From Gerris lacustris (taxonomy: Eukaryota > Arthropoda > Insecta > Hemiptera > Gerridae), in contig OX578279.1 of the NCBI GenBank assembly GCA_951217055.1, positions 24,792,173 through 24,856,172 of the forward strand: a stretch of 64,000 bases of DNA, read 5' to 3'. The translations under genes and the position numbers were made by a program. A model generated the notes under the pieces. That model made no database searches. It saw only the letters and a program-made list of their open reading frames with translations, and had not been told where the DNA came from. This document shows, piece after piece, positions 42,383 to 55,727 of this stretch. How positions within the stretch are numbered: position 1 is the first letter of the stretch; every line of letters starts with the position of its first letter.

Positions 42383-42944
42383 GAAAATATGACCAGTTTT
42401 CAAAAATGGTATTTTTATATTAATTATTTTAGAATATAAATGGATATAATTATTTATACATTCCTTTGTCTCAATAAATAATAAGACAAAGGGATGTGTT
42501 GTGATGTGGAGTCTCTTCCTGTTAATCATATAGGGAGGATTTATTTTAACTGTATAAAGTGTTTTATTTAAAGTTATATTTTCACATATAAAACATTTTT
42601 TTTGACAAAGTTTTTTTTGGTTCTTTTACAAAGACCAAAGGAATAAAAAAACGGATTATATTCTAACAATAATAACCAGCCTGAAGAAGCCTTAAGTTAA
42701 GGCGAAATATAGCTGAAATTTAAAGAAAGGAGAGTTTATTATTAAAAAACCTCAAATAAGACGAAGAAGGAAGAATGTATTTTAAATATAGTTTTTTTCA
42801 TTTTTTAAAAAAGATTAAACAAAAAAAAGGGTTCACAGCCAACAACATATTTTAATAAATGGATATAATTATTTATACATTCCTTTGTCTCAATAAATTA
42901 TAAGACATAGGGATGTGTAGTACAATGTACTTTTGGACAAAGGG
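41042..42944. other. Spacer with repeat fragments
   Basis: 41890-42000 is a fragment related to 51850-51960 (TAATTATGACTAGAGAGGTT). 42681-42713 is a GATG-type hairpin with stem GCCTT/AAGGC. A-runs lie near 42345. The phrase ATGGATATAATTATTTATAC occurs twice, at about 42440 and 42858. No gene recognised. Confidence 0.4.
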
Positions 42945-43075
42945 AATATCACACTTCTGTTCTTATAAGGGGAGTAACAGTCTAAAGAAGAACATTCCGT
43001 ACAACTTCTTTAGACTGTTACTCTCTTCTATTATTTTATAAGAGGACTAACAGCCTAAAAAAGTGTCATTTAATT
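42945..43075 (-). mobile_element. Partial copy of the CTTCTTTAGA foldback MITE
   Basis: Matches the inner half of 13857-14098 in opposite orientation, including GGGGAGTAACAGTCTAAAGA and ACATTCCGTAC. One end is missing. Confidence 0.6.
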
Positions 43076-43164
43076 TAGGTATAAGACCAAGATGGGAGAA
43101 TCCTAACGTAAACCCTCAACTAACGTAATAATAATCTCTTTGTATGTAGGTATTGATTGGGTCA

Positions 43165-43230
43165 CCATGATAGGCAGATAGTATATAGGCAGATAGTATA
43201 GAGGCAGATAGTATGATAGGCAGATAACAT
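43165..43230. repeat. Short tandem AGGCAGATAGTAT array
   Basis: Four units of about 16-18 bp carrying AGGCAGATA. A separate (TTTG)n tract lies at about 43675-43710. Confidence 0.75.
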
Positions 43231-44631
43231 AGCATTCGACCCTTGTCAATCTCAATATTATCTAGTTAGATGTCCCAGAGAAGATTACGTTTGGAACAAA
43301 CTAGTTTCCGATATTTCAGATCTATTACAGTGAACTTCCATTCAGTTTAATTATCAAGGAAGCTATTTGTGTTCAGCCAATACTAGGATTGCTGGTAATG
43401 GCGTTCAATACGAACTTATGACTCATGATTGTCATTATAAATAGGGCTTTCTCGAGAATACCTTTTGAAAGTTTCTATACATCGGGATTTTGCCTACCTT
43501 AACGTCACTCAAACTAAGTAACGTTTTCTGTTACTTTTCAATATTTGCTAAATTAACTAATACCATATCTGCCATCCTGTACCATGAACATGTTTTTATT
43601 TTTATTTTTTTATTTTGTTTTTCTTTTGTTAATCCTATTCTTCATTTTTTACTACGTTTTTATTAGCTTGCATTCTTGTTTGTTTGTTTGTTTGTTTGCT
43701 TGTTTGTTTGTCCGGTACAAATCTGGCAATCGATTTCTAACTAACTTCCCGAATAGGTAGACATTTGAAACTTTTAGCATAGCTCAGAACACGATGACAA
43801 TGCATTATTTTAATACTTTTAGCCATCTTTCAGCAGAATTTAATTAGTTTTCAGCAAATTTTGCTGTGCGGAAAGTTAGTTCAGAAAAAATCCGCAAGTT
43901 ATTTTATTTGTTTTGCCATATCCAATATTTACGCAATCTTCATTTTGACGGGTCTCAAATTTGTGATAGATAAACATTGAATGACAGCAAAACAGGAAAT
44001 ATCGATTATATTATTTATATTATTTCAAATATATCGATGATATGCTTTAGATTTGGTGTTGGGGAGATCCGGAGTACAAAGATTTATCCTTTTATAGGTT
44101 TAAGATCAGCTCCCTGGATGGTTGTCATTTATGTGAAGTAAATAAATTCGGAACTTTTATTTTTTTTTCACTAACATTATATATTATGTAACAATAACAA
44201 TTATATTATAAACATTACATACGATTCAACAGAAAATTTAAAAACGTAGTATATAAAAAGTTCTTTTTATCTTGAAATTATGTGCCCATTAGCTTGGAAA
44301 CTAGACTAGATTTTTCTCGGAAATGTCATAAAATGGACAATGCAATTTTAATATCACTATTTTCACCGGTTATTGAGATTTAGGGGCACTGTCATAATAC
44401 ATTTAACAAAAATAAAAATAAAATGAATTTAATATATGAATGTTAAACAAATAACTTGGTATTAAAACAAAAAATGAATTCTCATAATTCTACTAGTTTT
44501 TAATCTAATTAAATAAATCTGGAAAAAATGTGTTAAGACAAAGTAAATTAATTTATTCTCCTGAGTGCATTATTATTTCAAAATATTGGAATTTTATATA
44601 ACAGTTTTTAAAAAAAGTAACAGCAAAAATA

Positions 44632-45190
44632 ATCTGCCAATTAATGGGGCACATAGCTTCCTCGCATCCTTTTAAGGGAGGAGTACATGGTCTAATAAGA
44701 TTTAGATCTGTTTCGATTGAGACACCGCACCCTGAGTTCTACAACAAAATGATCACAATGCTTCCGCTACCTTCTGATGGACGATCTAATTTTTAAGAAA
44801 TTTGGATGGCTGTTGAAAGTAGCCCGCAGAGAGCCCCAGATTAATTTAAATAAATTAGACAGTATTGGCTTGTAAAAGCATAACATTAATAAAGTACGTG
44901 ATAGGTTGCGAGGAAGATAAGTGCCATACTAATTAGCAGCATTAATACTTATACCTTTAAAAGTACTCATTTGAGTTTTAAGAAAGTTGGTTTGTTTGTC
45001 GAATGTAGCCATGTGTTTGTCGAATGTAGCCATGTGTTTGTCGAATGTAGCATGTAAAAAAAAAAGTTTTAAAAGGGGAGGGGATTTAATAAATTAGGCA
45101 ATAGTGGGCGTGAAAAGCATAATAACATTTAAGTACTCGTTAGGACGCGATAAAGCTATGTGCCACACTAATTTTCAGAATATTTTTCTG
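44632..45190 (+). repeat. Fragments of dispersed repeat B around a 21-bp triplet repeat
   Basis: Contains repeat B phrases (CACATAGCTTCCTCGCATCC, GCTATGTGCCACAC). Three tandem copies of GTTTGTCGAATGTAGCCAT lie at about 44994-45056. Confidence 0.5.
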
Positions 45191-45630
45191 AGTGTTGTTC
45201 CCTTTATATTTCTTATAATTTTGTTTTTAAAAAAATGCCTTCCATAGTCTAATGGGTAGTATAAATGAAACCTTTAAAGTCTTATTATTATATTTTATGA
45301 CGATATTTCAACCCCTCCTTGGGTCATTATCAAGCTAAAAACAATTTTTATATTAATAATTACAATAATTTATACATGCTATACAACACCTACAAAAGCA
45401 TACTTGTAAAATCTAAATTCTGTAGGTGTTGAATAAAGTTGCATAGCATGTATGAATTATAGTAATTAATAATATTCAAAATGGTTTTAGCTTGATAATG
45501 ACCCAAGGAGGGGTCGAAATATCGCCATAAAATATAATAATGAGAGCTTTTAGGTTTCATTTATACTACCCATCACACCATGGAAGGGTATTTTTAAAAC
45601 AAAAATATCGATAGAGGGTAAAACAACACT
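45191..45630. mobile_element. Snapback element of about 440 bp
   Basis: Outer ends AGTGTTGTT and its inverse. Inner arms with GGGTAGTATAAATGAAACC and with GATAATGACCCAAGG...TCGAAATATCG pair across a loop of about 100 nt. No coding sequence. Confidence 0.65.
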
Positions 45631-46107
45631 ACTACATTTCTTATAATTTATTGACGTTTCTTCAGAGATAAATAATAATACAATATTTCAATAATATAGG
45701 TAATATTTCATCCTTATTTTAGGATTTGCTCAAACCTTATTGAGTAAAATGTGGTGTTTTTAAATAAAATAGTTTAATTATCTTTCAAACATTAAAGGAC
45801 AAATCTCAGTACAACGGATATCGCCAAAATCGAATGTAAACCGTGCCATCGATACGCCCAAGTGTATAGGGGATGGTTAGAGAAGAAAAATGAGCCCAAT
45901 ATCGAGAGGGGTTGTTAATGATTATGCTCTTCTTTTCGAGTGCCATGGGCGCTCGGTACTCGTTTCTAAATATAAAATTTAAATTCGTCTATCCACATTT
46001 AAATATTCAAGATCAAACTTGTTAAAAAAACAAAATAAATTCCCCTACAAAACATAGTCTGAGGTTGATTCAAGGAGCTCTAGCAACTGACTCCAATATC
46101 ACTTTTT

Positions 46108-46500
46108 TTACTTTCTCATATAAAGAGAAAGCATTGTGATGGCGCGAAAATTCGATTTTGAGATTTTGATGGATTTACACGTTTTAAGGTCCCCTGAGTC
46201 CAAAAAAGTGGTTTTTAAAAAATGTCTGTCTGTCGTCTGTGCAGACGCCTGGAGCCTAAACTACAGGGCCGATTTTGACAAACTATGGCATAAATGTTCA
46301 GAAAAATCATACCCCGAAGAGAAATCGAGAAACTAATTTTAGCTCCAAATTTGGTGGCTCTACCCCCCCCCCCCCCAAAGCTATGCAATAACGTGAAAAA
46401 AAATTATTTCTCGAAAACGGTTTCGACGATTTATATAAAAAAAATTCTAAAATGTAGTCCATTTAAATACGAATCTAACGATATAAGCCGTTTTCAAAAA
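46108..46500 (+). repeat. Dispersed repeat A, most complete copy
   Basis: From TTTCTCATATAAAGAGAAAG to TAGTCCATTTAAATACGAAT, including GTCTGTGCAGACGCCTGGAG and a C-run at about 46364. Homologous to 13563-13830 (inverted) and 59375-59650. Its short reading frames overlap repeat wording and are not supported as genes. Confidence 0.65.
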
Positions 46501-46559
46501 TCTAGTTTCTGAGAAAATAGTTTAAAACGCGGATGGAGTGGGACCGGGTTCTATTCCCC

Positions 46560-47374
46560 GCCCAGGAGAAGTTATTTTTGTGATAAATTTTGATAAAATG
46601 TTCAATAATAATTAAATGTACATACGAAAACTATAATAAATGGAAACCTCTGGGCTAAGTAATTATGAACTCGTATATGAGAAAGTTTGTCTGAGCTGTC
46701 TCGACCGATTTTTTTTTATTAAAAAGTGTATTATCATCTTTGAAGACACCTAATTAAATTATGTTTAATTATTATGTAACTTTACGAAATTGCTTTAAAG
46801 GCCCTCTATTTTATCTGGCAATCTGTTCATGCATTTAAACACTAAAGATTTTTTTAAAACAGAATAAATAAACATGTTTATTGAGTCAATTAAGTGTTTT
46901 TCGTTTTCTTACGGTATATTATCTTGCATTATATGTGGTTTTGATTTTTTTTAAGCACATTATTAATTAACTTGGCCTGATTTCAATCAATTTGACTTTA
47001 CCTATGAACTACTGCAATTCCACTAAGTAAAATAGAATTAAAAACTTAAGGATGCTTTATTTTTATTTATTTCTGTCACGTTTTCATAGGATATCATATC
47101 TAGAATGACATTTCACGATGAGACATAAACTAAAATATTATTATAAAACGATAAAAAGAAATATGATATCATACTTGAGCATAAAAGATGATAAGTAGTC
47201 AGATAGTTATTCCACTAGTTTATATTCTACAGACACTTTCAATTGCAGAACCTTTATTCATTCTAACGGTTAAAGAATTTGTTTAGAATATACGGTTGTC
47301 AGGTAATATGAAACGAGTTTATATTTTTAATTGCGAATACCTTCATAAGTTACTGTTTGTTTTTTATATATGAA

Positions 47375-47405
<31 letters not shown>

Positions 47406-47689
47406 GATAAAAGTAAAATATTTTTATGATCTATCTTATGTGTAACCTTTTATATGTATTAATATTGTAGGTGAATCCTTGTTTTCAGAATCAGATGATG
47501 GAAATGACATGCAAACCTCTTTTGTGAAAGATGGCACCTTATACTATAATAGAAATTTTAATTGATGATTGAACACATAACTGTTAATAAGGCTTGAGAA
47601 TGACCGGCAAGGTCGAAACCTTGCCTGGAGCGAAACCATTGTAAATTATTTTTTACCCGAACAATCCACCTACAAAAGTAACAAAATAT
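46560..47689. other. AT-rich spacer
   Basis: Holds a (TA)n/T-run at 47370-47406 and a hairpin motif at 47593-47625 (GACC/GGTC followed by GAAACC). No gene seen. Confidence 0.35.
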
Positions 47690-48040
47690 GTTTATTTTTG
47701 TGATATTTTCGTAGGAAAGTCGTTAAATTCGGCTAATATAAAAGAAATCTGGTAAAAGTGTAGGTATGTAGTATGAGTGTTATTTAAGTTAGAAGGTGGA
47801 ATTGACGCTTGAATAAGAGAAACAAATGTGCGCAGAAGGTTGAAACTTATATGGGACCAACAATGGGCTAATTTTGACTTTCTAAGATAGGCTAGATATT
47901 TTTGTATGGAAAAATTGAGCGATAGATACCAAAATTGTGTCTGGCTTGGAATTTTTGAAGTGATAGACATTTAAAATGTACGTTCTACAGACCGATCATA
48001 ATTATATCGTTACCTTCGGTGAGCTCGGAAGCAAAATTTG
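47690..48040 (-). repeat. Dispersed repeat B, minus-strand copy
   Basis: Ends in CCTTCGGTGAGCTCGGAAGC, the inverse of the family start. Includes the TTGGTCCCATATAAGTTTCA block in reverse. Confidence 0.6.
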
Positions 48041-48154
48041 TGTACTAACTATTTAAGGCATAACATCTATTCTTCTTTGTCTTTTGTCTTGATCCTTTCT
48101 TTTTAGAAATATACAAGATATTCGTAGTGATGGTAAAATAAGATATACTTGAGT

Positions 48155-48374
48155 TAGTATAGGGTAGTATGGCTCACTATTGATCACATCGCACTCGCTT
48201 CGGCGGTACAATGTACATATGTGTGATATGTGAAGTGGCTGGAACTTTCTATCGCGGGGCGTAAAATGGGCCTAAGTTATGGCCTAATTGCAAGGTTCGA
48301 ACAAGTGGTTCGTCCCACCTGTTCTAGTAGGAAGTACTAGACTACTACTACTACTACTACTACTAGTATAGGGT
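48155..48374 (+). mobile_element. SINE-like retroposon with 11-bp target duplication
   Basis: TAGTATAGGGT repeats exactly at 48155-48165 and 48364-48374. The 198-bp insert between is GC-richer than its surroundings and ends in a (CTA)n tail at about 48342-48363. Both are SINE/LINE-type insertion marks. A B-box-like GGTTCGAAC lies inside near 48293. The family is not recognised. Confidence 0.55.
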
Positions 48375-48539
48375 TCCAAATATCTTAACTGAAGTAGAGT
48401 TCTAATATGCTGTATTGCTAAAAAAAAAAAAGATCACAAAATTGGCTTCATTGCTATAAGGACAAAAAAAAATATATATTTTAAATTGGTTGTTACTACT
48501 GAGATGATGCTGTTTGATTATTAATATAAAAAAAGGGAA

Positions 48540-48728
48540 ATTATCCACTAATTAAAATACTCTGCCAATCAGTGTGGCAAATAGCTTCCTCTCGTTTCAA
48601 TAAAATCAGATGAGCAGTTTTTAAGATATGTTGGTTTGCAAAAATTGAGCGACAGACCGACAGACAGACACAGAACCAAAAATGTGCTGTGAAGCCGTTA
48701 CCTTCGGTAAGCTCGGAAGCAAAAAAGT
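48540..48728 (-). repeat. Dispersed repeat B, minus-strand fragment
   Basis: From GTGTGGCAAATAGCTTCC to CCTTCGGTAAGCTCGGAAGC, with the ACAGACCGACAGACAGAC tract. Confidence 0.6.
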
Positions 48729-50419
48729 GTAATGTATTTTGTGTACATAACATAATGCATTACTTATGCTAAAGTAAAATGCCGAATTAACTTCAGTTGT
48801 ACGTTTGTTTCGTCATAGGAAGGGGAGAAAAGTAAGCGTGGCCATGTTCTTCATTACACATAACTGAAAGGAATTACGAAGTTTGGAATGGTAAAATTAA
48901 TAAGAAGAAACTTTAATAATACTTTTTCTTGTTTAATGTCTGGTTTGTTTCTACTCGTTCTTGTTTGGGTTTTGTTTTGATGGTTGACGTCACGGAACCT
49001 TCCGTACTATAAATATTATTTTTAAGTCTTAAATGAAAGCCATTCTTGGTTCTCTGTTTCTATGTCTTTACAATTTAGTAAACAAGAGTTAAAACGGTGT
49101 CGTAGTTAATGTTAACTTTTATTCGCAGAATTCAATTGATTCTACAATTTATTGCTTACTATATAACTTCAACTCGACTGTTTAGGTGTACCCTAAATAT
49201 TGTTCCCGCTATAAGTTTTATTGCTCTTAATAAAAAATTGAACTACTCCATTAAAAACGAGTTAAGGCTAAGTCTTAACTAGGAGCTCTGTATTCGTTAA
49301 AACTTTAATATCAAAACATTTAACTACTTCTAAGAACTCTTCTTTGCTATTCCAGACTGAATAAACAGTGCCGATCTCAAAACTCTTAACTCGCTTAAGT
49401 GATTTACGAGATGAAACAGATGATCCTCCAAAGCAGTAAAAAAGCGTTTTAACTAGCCAAAGACTATAAAATTTAATAAGCTCAGAGGGTCAGCAGGAAG
49501 CACGCAGCCCTTGTACAAACGTTGAAAACTAAAGCCCCATACTTAGCCCTTGGATCACGCCTCGACAACTCTTTACCAAAGCTTTCTGTATTAATCCACG
49601 ACCTTACCTATTCATATAATATACATCGAGGCCTTAATATAGAACCCTAATTTAGAAAACTCTACCCACATCAATCTTTCCTCACGTTAAATGTTTTATC
49701 GTTCAACCTTGAGAACCATATTGAATTTTATATTATCGCGTATCCCATACATCATTTTATTTGTTTTTCTATCCAGAAAAAAATAATTGAAACCTTCATT
49801 TGTTAAATAACATAAATAAATAATGTGGAGTTTTCTATATTCAGTTTAGCAATATAGCTATTTCTGTTTATATAAAATTTAAAAAAAAGAAATAAATGAT
49901 AAACTGGAGAGGAGTTAAAAAGAAAATAAAATGTACTTTTATAATGCATGTGTAAAAGAAGTCTGTATGTCCACAGCTGATGACGGTCTAAGGTCTAATG
50001 GATAAATAGCACGAGAGTCAGCATCATGGTTTGTACATAATATACAAGGTATGTATAGCAGTGTTATTTCGAACCGAATCCTAGGTAGGTAACATGCACC
50101 CCGTATTGCAGTACAGGGTTTTTTGACTGTAGGACATGTCTACTGTTTTTATCGGCTTCTTCTATATATTCACATTGGAATCCTTGCATGTTATGCAAAA
50201 CAATTTCGAAATCATATGCAAAACATAGTGGAAGACATGTAAAGAATGGGATACACGTTTTCTAAATACTTAGTCCACAAATTAAACTTTACAAAATTAA
50301 TTTAAAGGAAAAATGTTTTATTAATATATTTTTGGAAGAATGGTTAGTATTGAAGATCTTAGCTTAACTTAACTATCCCAGTAAATCCATTATATGTACA
50401 TCATTTATTTATTATAATT
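48729..50419. other. Non-coding spacer, no feature recognised
   Basis: A slightly GC-richer patch lies at 49480-49620 without convincing splice sites or a long frame. Nothing else bounded was found. Confidence 0.35.
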
Positions 50420-50534
50420 AAAAACAGACTGCCAATTAGTGTGGTACATAGTTTCCTCGCATCCTATCATGTACTTTATTGTTATATTAACACTATTAAC
50501 GCTTTTTCTTTTTGATGTCCCTATTCAATTTTAC

Positions 50535-51105
50535 TTAATTTGTGGTTTGGTCGTTTAAGGGTGTATTAAATAAATCGTATATTTATCTCATATGGCTATA
50601 TTTTGACCACTCCTGGTCATCTTCATGCCTTGATTTTGAGAGTGTTACTACATTTGCTTTATTTAATATAATGTTCTAATTTTCACCATTTAATTGGTTC
50701 GTCGTCATTTATTGTCATATTTCCGTCAGATATTATTACTGTTATTATTATATTTAATCTTAAAAATTAGTTAACTCTTAAACATATCTTTTGGTAACCT
50801 GTTGAGGTTACCAAAAACATAATTTTAACAAGATGATAATAGTTTTAAAGATATTTTTAAGTGTTAACTAATTTTTAAGATTAAATATAATAATAACGGT
50901 AATAATATCTGACGGAAATATGACAATAAATGACGACGAACCAATTAAATGGTGAAAATTAGAACATAATATTAAATAAAAACAAATGTAGAAACACTCT
51001 CAAAATCAAGGCATGAAGATGACCAAGAATGGTCGAAATATAGCCATATGAGATAAATACGATTTATTTAATACACCCTAAAACGACCAAACAGCAAATT
51101 AATTA
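50535..51105. mobile_element. Snapback element of about 570 bp with arms of about 270 bp
   Basis: GGTTTGGTCGTTTAAGGGTG begins the left arm. The right arm ends with its inverse. Pairing continues through the ATGGCTATATTTTGACCA and CAAAATCAAGGCATGAAG blocks to a short centre, TTTTGGTAACC-TGTTGA-GGTTACCAAAA. Arms differ at only scattered positions. Confidence 0.85.
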
Positions 51106-51237
51106 ACATTATTGTTATATTGTTTATTGTGTAAAAGCAATTAATAAATTTTTAGTGATCTTTAACACTTCATACGGTGTCGCTGTTGGTTTTACTAAAA
51201 AATTGTATTTGAAGAAAATGTTTGTCTTATTAAATAT

Positions 51238-51606
51238 ATGAAGTTCGATTTTTTTTCCCGACCTAAAATTCCAATTTTAAATTTGAAGTTCACGTTTACG
51301 CGATCGTTGCGCGTTAACGCTTGGACGGATAACGTTGTCCAACGAACTCGTCCTGAGCATGATAAAATGAACATTTCTACCAAATTTCATTAAAATCGGT
51401 CGACATTTACTTAAGTTATCGTCACAGGTTTCAGGATTCGCGGATACACAGACCGTCAGACAGAAAGACAGACACGATACCAAAAATGTTCCCTGATGTC
51501 TGAAACAGATTTCTGTCTTGGAATTTTTAAAATCGGAGACATACATTTTTTTTGTTCTCACAATTAACACAATGCTTCCGTTACCTTCGGTAAGCTCGGA
51601 AGCAAT
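51238..51606 (-). repeat. Dispersed repeat C joined to the end of repeat B
   Basis: Contains CACGTTTACGCGATCGTTGC and ACCAAATTTCATTAAAATCG. It then runs into ACCTTCGGTAAGCTCGGAAG, the inverse start of repeat B. Relatives are at 2755-2960 and 60560-60680. No protein recognised. Confidence 0.6.
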
Positions 51607-51882
51607 AACTCTTTTTTTGGGGTCGAAATATTAAAAGCTTCCGAAATGTCCAATTCTGCTATGAAAATTCCTGTGGCTATTTTATTTAAAAGTAAAACCA
51701 TACACACCTATGTGTAGCTTATGTTCAAAAAATAATTTAATTGGTTCTAAAGAAAACTTATACAAATTTATATTTAAAATAAAAGTTACAACGTTAATAT
51801 TAATTTTCTAAATTGTAAAGTTATCAAATTATCAACAATAAATTATTGGTTGTTTTGAATGAGATTTTGTGGAACCACTTCA

Positions 51883-52184
51883 TAATTATGACTAGAGAGG
51901 TTAATTAAAAGTTATAAAGCAACAGTGTCACCACAATTTTATATTAATAATGAACATACACATGTCGACATTTTATGTCATCTTCAGTGTTAATATAGTA
52001 ACAGTATAGTATAGTAGTAGTTCAGTAGTGAGAGTAGATACTCTCACTACTGAAGACTTACTCATTTATGATATAGAATCCGAAGATGATATAGTATATC
52101 GAAACCCGTATGTTAGTTAAAAATATAAAATTTTGGTGTCAATATTGTTTTATTAATTTCTATTAACCTCTCTAGTCATAATTA
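51883..52184. mobile_element. Terminal-inverted-repeat MITE of about 300 bp
   Basis: TAATTATGACTAGAGAGGTT at 51883 pairs with its inverse ending at 52184. The inner GTGAGAGTA/TACTCTCAC hairpin lies at about 52028-52054. A fragment of the family lies at 41890-42000. Confidence 0.7.
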
Positions 52185-53294
52185 ACAAAAATAGTTAAAC
52201 ATTTTGTAGTATTGCTATTGAAAAATAAAATCTAAATTAATTTTTTTATAAACAAATTATACAGCTAAGTACTTATTTAATCATTTTAATTGGAATATAA
52301 TTATTTTGCTATAGCAAATTAGTCATTTATAAGTTAAAACTTCCTATTTGAAAATACAAATTTCCTTGTAATCAGTTAATTAAAATTGTTGTTAACGGTT
52401 GAATAATATTCTTTGACACTAACTTCTTCTAAAAAGTTCACCTTTAACCCTTCACAAAATTAAAATCCGCATTAATAATAATTAAGGCATTTATACTTTG
52501 ATTGCCATTTTCATACAAGATCCGAAAGGGCAAATGCCAGGCGAAAGGAACTATTAACAAAATGTAGAAGATCGATAACTCATCTAGATGCATATCTCAA
52601 AGTTAGATACCTTCCTCTGTATAACTTTAGACACGAATAGTCAAACTTTCTCCTCCCTCTATTAAACTAACAAGTACAACAAACTTGTTACAATATTGCT
52701 GACAGTAAATATAATATGTGATTCGCTAATAGGATGGTTACTGTAATAGCTCTACAATCGTATTATAATAAACCTAATTTTACTACTAAAACATTTATTT
52801 TTAAGCAACCCTGGATAAACTACCAATTTGCACGATTTTTTTTTTTTTTTAATCTTGATTAATCGTATAAATATACTATATTAAATATATGCAATGGCAA
52901 AATACTGATAAGCTTATTCTCAAAAAAAAGAAAAAAAAGAGTTAATGTAAATCGTCAGTCGGCGAAATGGTTGAGGATTTTAATGCTCCAAACCAAATAA
53001 ACTCGTAAATTTTAGTCTTAAGATTGAATTATATACTAAATCCATAAAAAAATAAACTTATTTTAAATTGATGGTGGAAGAGCACTATACAGGGTCTCGT
53101 TAGATTTTTATTTTTAATTTTGGTTTGACATATAATTAAAATAATAGAATTTCAATTATCTGTTAATTATTAGTTCTTACAGAGTTAAAACGCTAAGAAG
53201 TGCTAAAACCTCACTTAAAGTATATTAAAAAAAGATTACACTTTTTTATATATTAACTTAGGTCAATAATATCATCTTAATAAATTACTTAATT
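52185..53294. other. AT-rich spacer
   Basis: No gene, bounded element or tandem array recognised. T- and A-runs near 52840 and 52925. Confidence 0.35.
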
Positions 53295-53840
53295 CACCAA
53301 ATATACATAATCTGTAAGAGTTTCAGGTTTCTATGTAGTCGGGAAGTAGGTCAAATTTAGGTTACAAGATTAGGAGACAAACAAAAAACTAACTAATTAT
53401 TTAAATAATAGTTAATTAATTAGCAAATGACTGATTATTACATTGTCATTGGAAATACATGATCTGTGCAAGTTTCAGCTTTCAGGTAGTCGGGAAGTGG
53501 GTCAAATTTAGATTCCAAAATTAGGAGACAAACAAAAGACTAACTAATTAATTAAATACTGGTTAATTAATTAATTAACAAATAACTGATTATTACATTG
53601 TCATTGGAAATACATTATCTGTGCAAGTGTCAGCTTTCCATGTAGTCGGGAAGTGGGTCAAATTTAGATTACAAGATTAGGAGACAAACAAAAGACTAAC
53701 TAATTAATTAAATAATGGTTAATAAATTAACTAATGACTGATTACTACACTGTCACTGGAAATACATAATCAGTGCAAGTTTCAGCTTTCTGGTAGTCGG
53801 GAAGTGGGTCAAATTTATATTACAAGATTTGGAGACAAGT
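53295..53840. repeat. Tandem array with a unit of about 153 bp, four copies
   Basis: Each unit carries GTAGTCGGGAAGT(A/G)GGTCAA and GGAGACAAAC, with the anchor TCTG/TCAG at 53311, 53463, 53618 and 53770. The units differ by several percent. Non-coding. Confidence 0.9.
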
Positions 53841-54416
53841 TAAGTTAAATAAGAGTGTAAAAAGAGCATAAAATAGATAAATATAAATTATACTCATATT
53901 GTTAAGAATAATTTATTTAAATAACAAACAACAACTTAATCAAATTTAGATTTAGAACTTGAATTAATTGTTAAACCAATCTAATTTAGTTTAATTAATA
54001 AACTGATATTTTTTAAAATTAAAGTTTGGAATTAAAGGGATATTTGTGGATTAAGGGGTTTAAGGTAGCAAAGATCATTAAAATAAATTAGGGTAAAGAA
54101 AACACTGAAGGTAACAAGGATTACTATTGTTATTTATAAAATTTAAAAGTAATTTCTTGTTAAACTTGAAGATGTAATTGTCTAATTGGTTGATTAGAAA
54201 CCAGATATTTTAACAACATTCGAACAACAACAAGTAAGGAAAGAGGGTAGAAAGGTCAAAGAAAATTTGTCAATTGAATGGCTTTAATTAAGTATTTAAA
54301 AGGAATTAGCGAACAGGTCAAAAATATGTCGTTGGTACTGAGAATTTGTAGAACTTACTCAGGGTGAATAAATCCGGAGCAAAATTAATCATTTTATTGC
54401 CAAAAAAACACAATAT

Positions 54417-55260
54417 CAGTCCACTGGTCATTGATAATGACTAAATTAAGTGGTCGAAACCGGTCTTCATTGCACTATAACCTACTTCATTTGGGTTTTG
54501 TCATTAATGTGCACAAAACAAGATAACAGCAGACAAAAGTAACAATGCTGAACTTGCTTTAAGTGCCTTATATTACAAATTACAATGACTTATCACATAT
54601 AAGTCATTGCAATAGGATGCTTGTTACTTGTTGTTGCATATTACAGTGAGTAAACAGTCCACTGATCATTGATAATAACTAATAACTAAATGAAGAACTT
54701 GAAACCGGTCTGTATTACGCTATAACCTACTTCATTAGGTTTTACATTTATTTGTACGAAACAAGATAACAGCAGACAAAAGTAACAATGCTGAACTTGC
54801 TTGAAGTGCCTTATAATTACAAATTACAATGAATTATCACATTATTATAATTATTTAATAGCTTAGTTTAATCGTTCATATATTTTTAACAATAATTGGT
54901 GATAAACAATAGTATGCTTGTTACTTGTTATTTCACTTATTACAGTGAGTAAACAGTCCACTGATCATTGATAATAACTAAATGAAGAGCTTGAAACCGG
55001 TCTGTGGTTACGCTATAACCTACTTATTTTAACTTTTACATTAATTTGCACAAAACAAGATAACAGCAGACAAAAGTCACAATGCTGAACTTGCTTAAAG
55101 TGCCTTATAATTTCAATGACATGATTATTATAATTATTAAAATTGCAGTTTAATCGTTCATATAATATTTTTTTATAAATAATTGGTTAGATAAACAATA
55201 GGGTGCCTGTTATTTCACCTATTCCTGTTAGTACACTATTCCTACTTGTCTTGTTTCATA
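54417..55260. repeat. Tandem array with units of 240-300 bp, three copies
   Basis: Units begin CAGTCCACTG(G/A)TCATTGAT at 54417, 54655 and 54954. They share GAAACCGGTCT, CTATAACCTACTT and AACAAGATAACAGCAGACAA. Each unit starts with a hairpin-like GATAATGACT...GAAACCGG motif. Confidence 0.9.
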
Positions 55261-55727
55261 GATAAGTTACCATAAGCTGAACTGATAACCAATTTCTCAA
55301 AGTGTTAATAGTTATTATTAGTTTAAACTGTATTATTTAAATCTGAGGATATATAAATAACTTAATTTTAAAATATATTTTTGTATAAAGTTTTATTTTA
55401 CGTTACGATCAACTCAATATCAAGTTGTAATAGGACAATAATTTAATATAGAGAGTCAACTACTATAACTTTGTTATACAAAACTAAGGGTCAGTTAACT
55501 CCTGCATGGAATTTTCTTATGTATTTCCTTTTGTCACATCGGCAATGAAGATTACAACGACAGGTTTCTAAAATGAAGTTAGTTGTAAAGGAGAGACAAA
55601 AATTTCCTTCTTTCTAATCAAGTAATTCCTCTGCTCACCAATATAACGTTTCATTTCGGCAAAATAATGTACAATTACTATATTATTATTCTTAAGATCT
55701 ACCGAGTCTTTAGAATCTCAGTAATTT

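Noticed and set aside
49978..50084. tRNA/SINE-like A-box and B-box phrases
   Set aside because: Box spacing is too long, the B box is imperfect, and there is no target duplication or tail.
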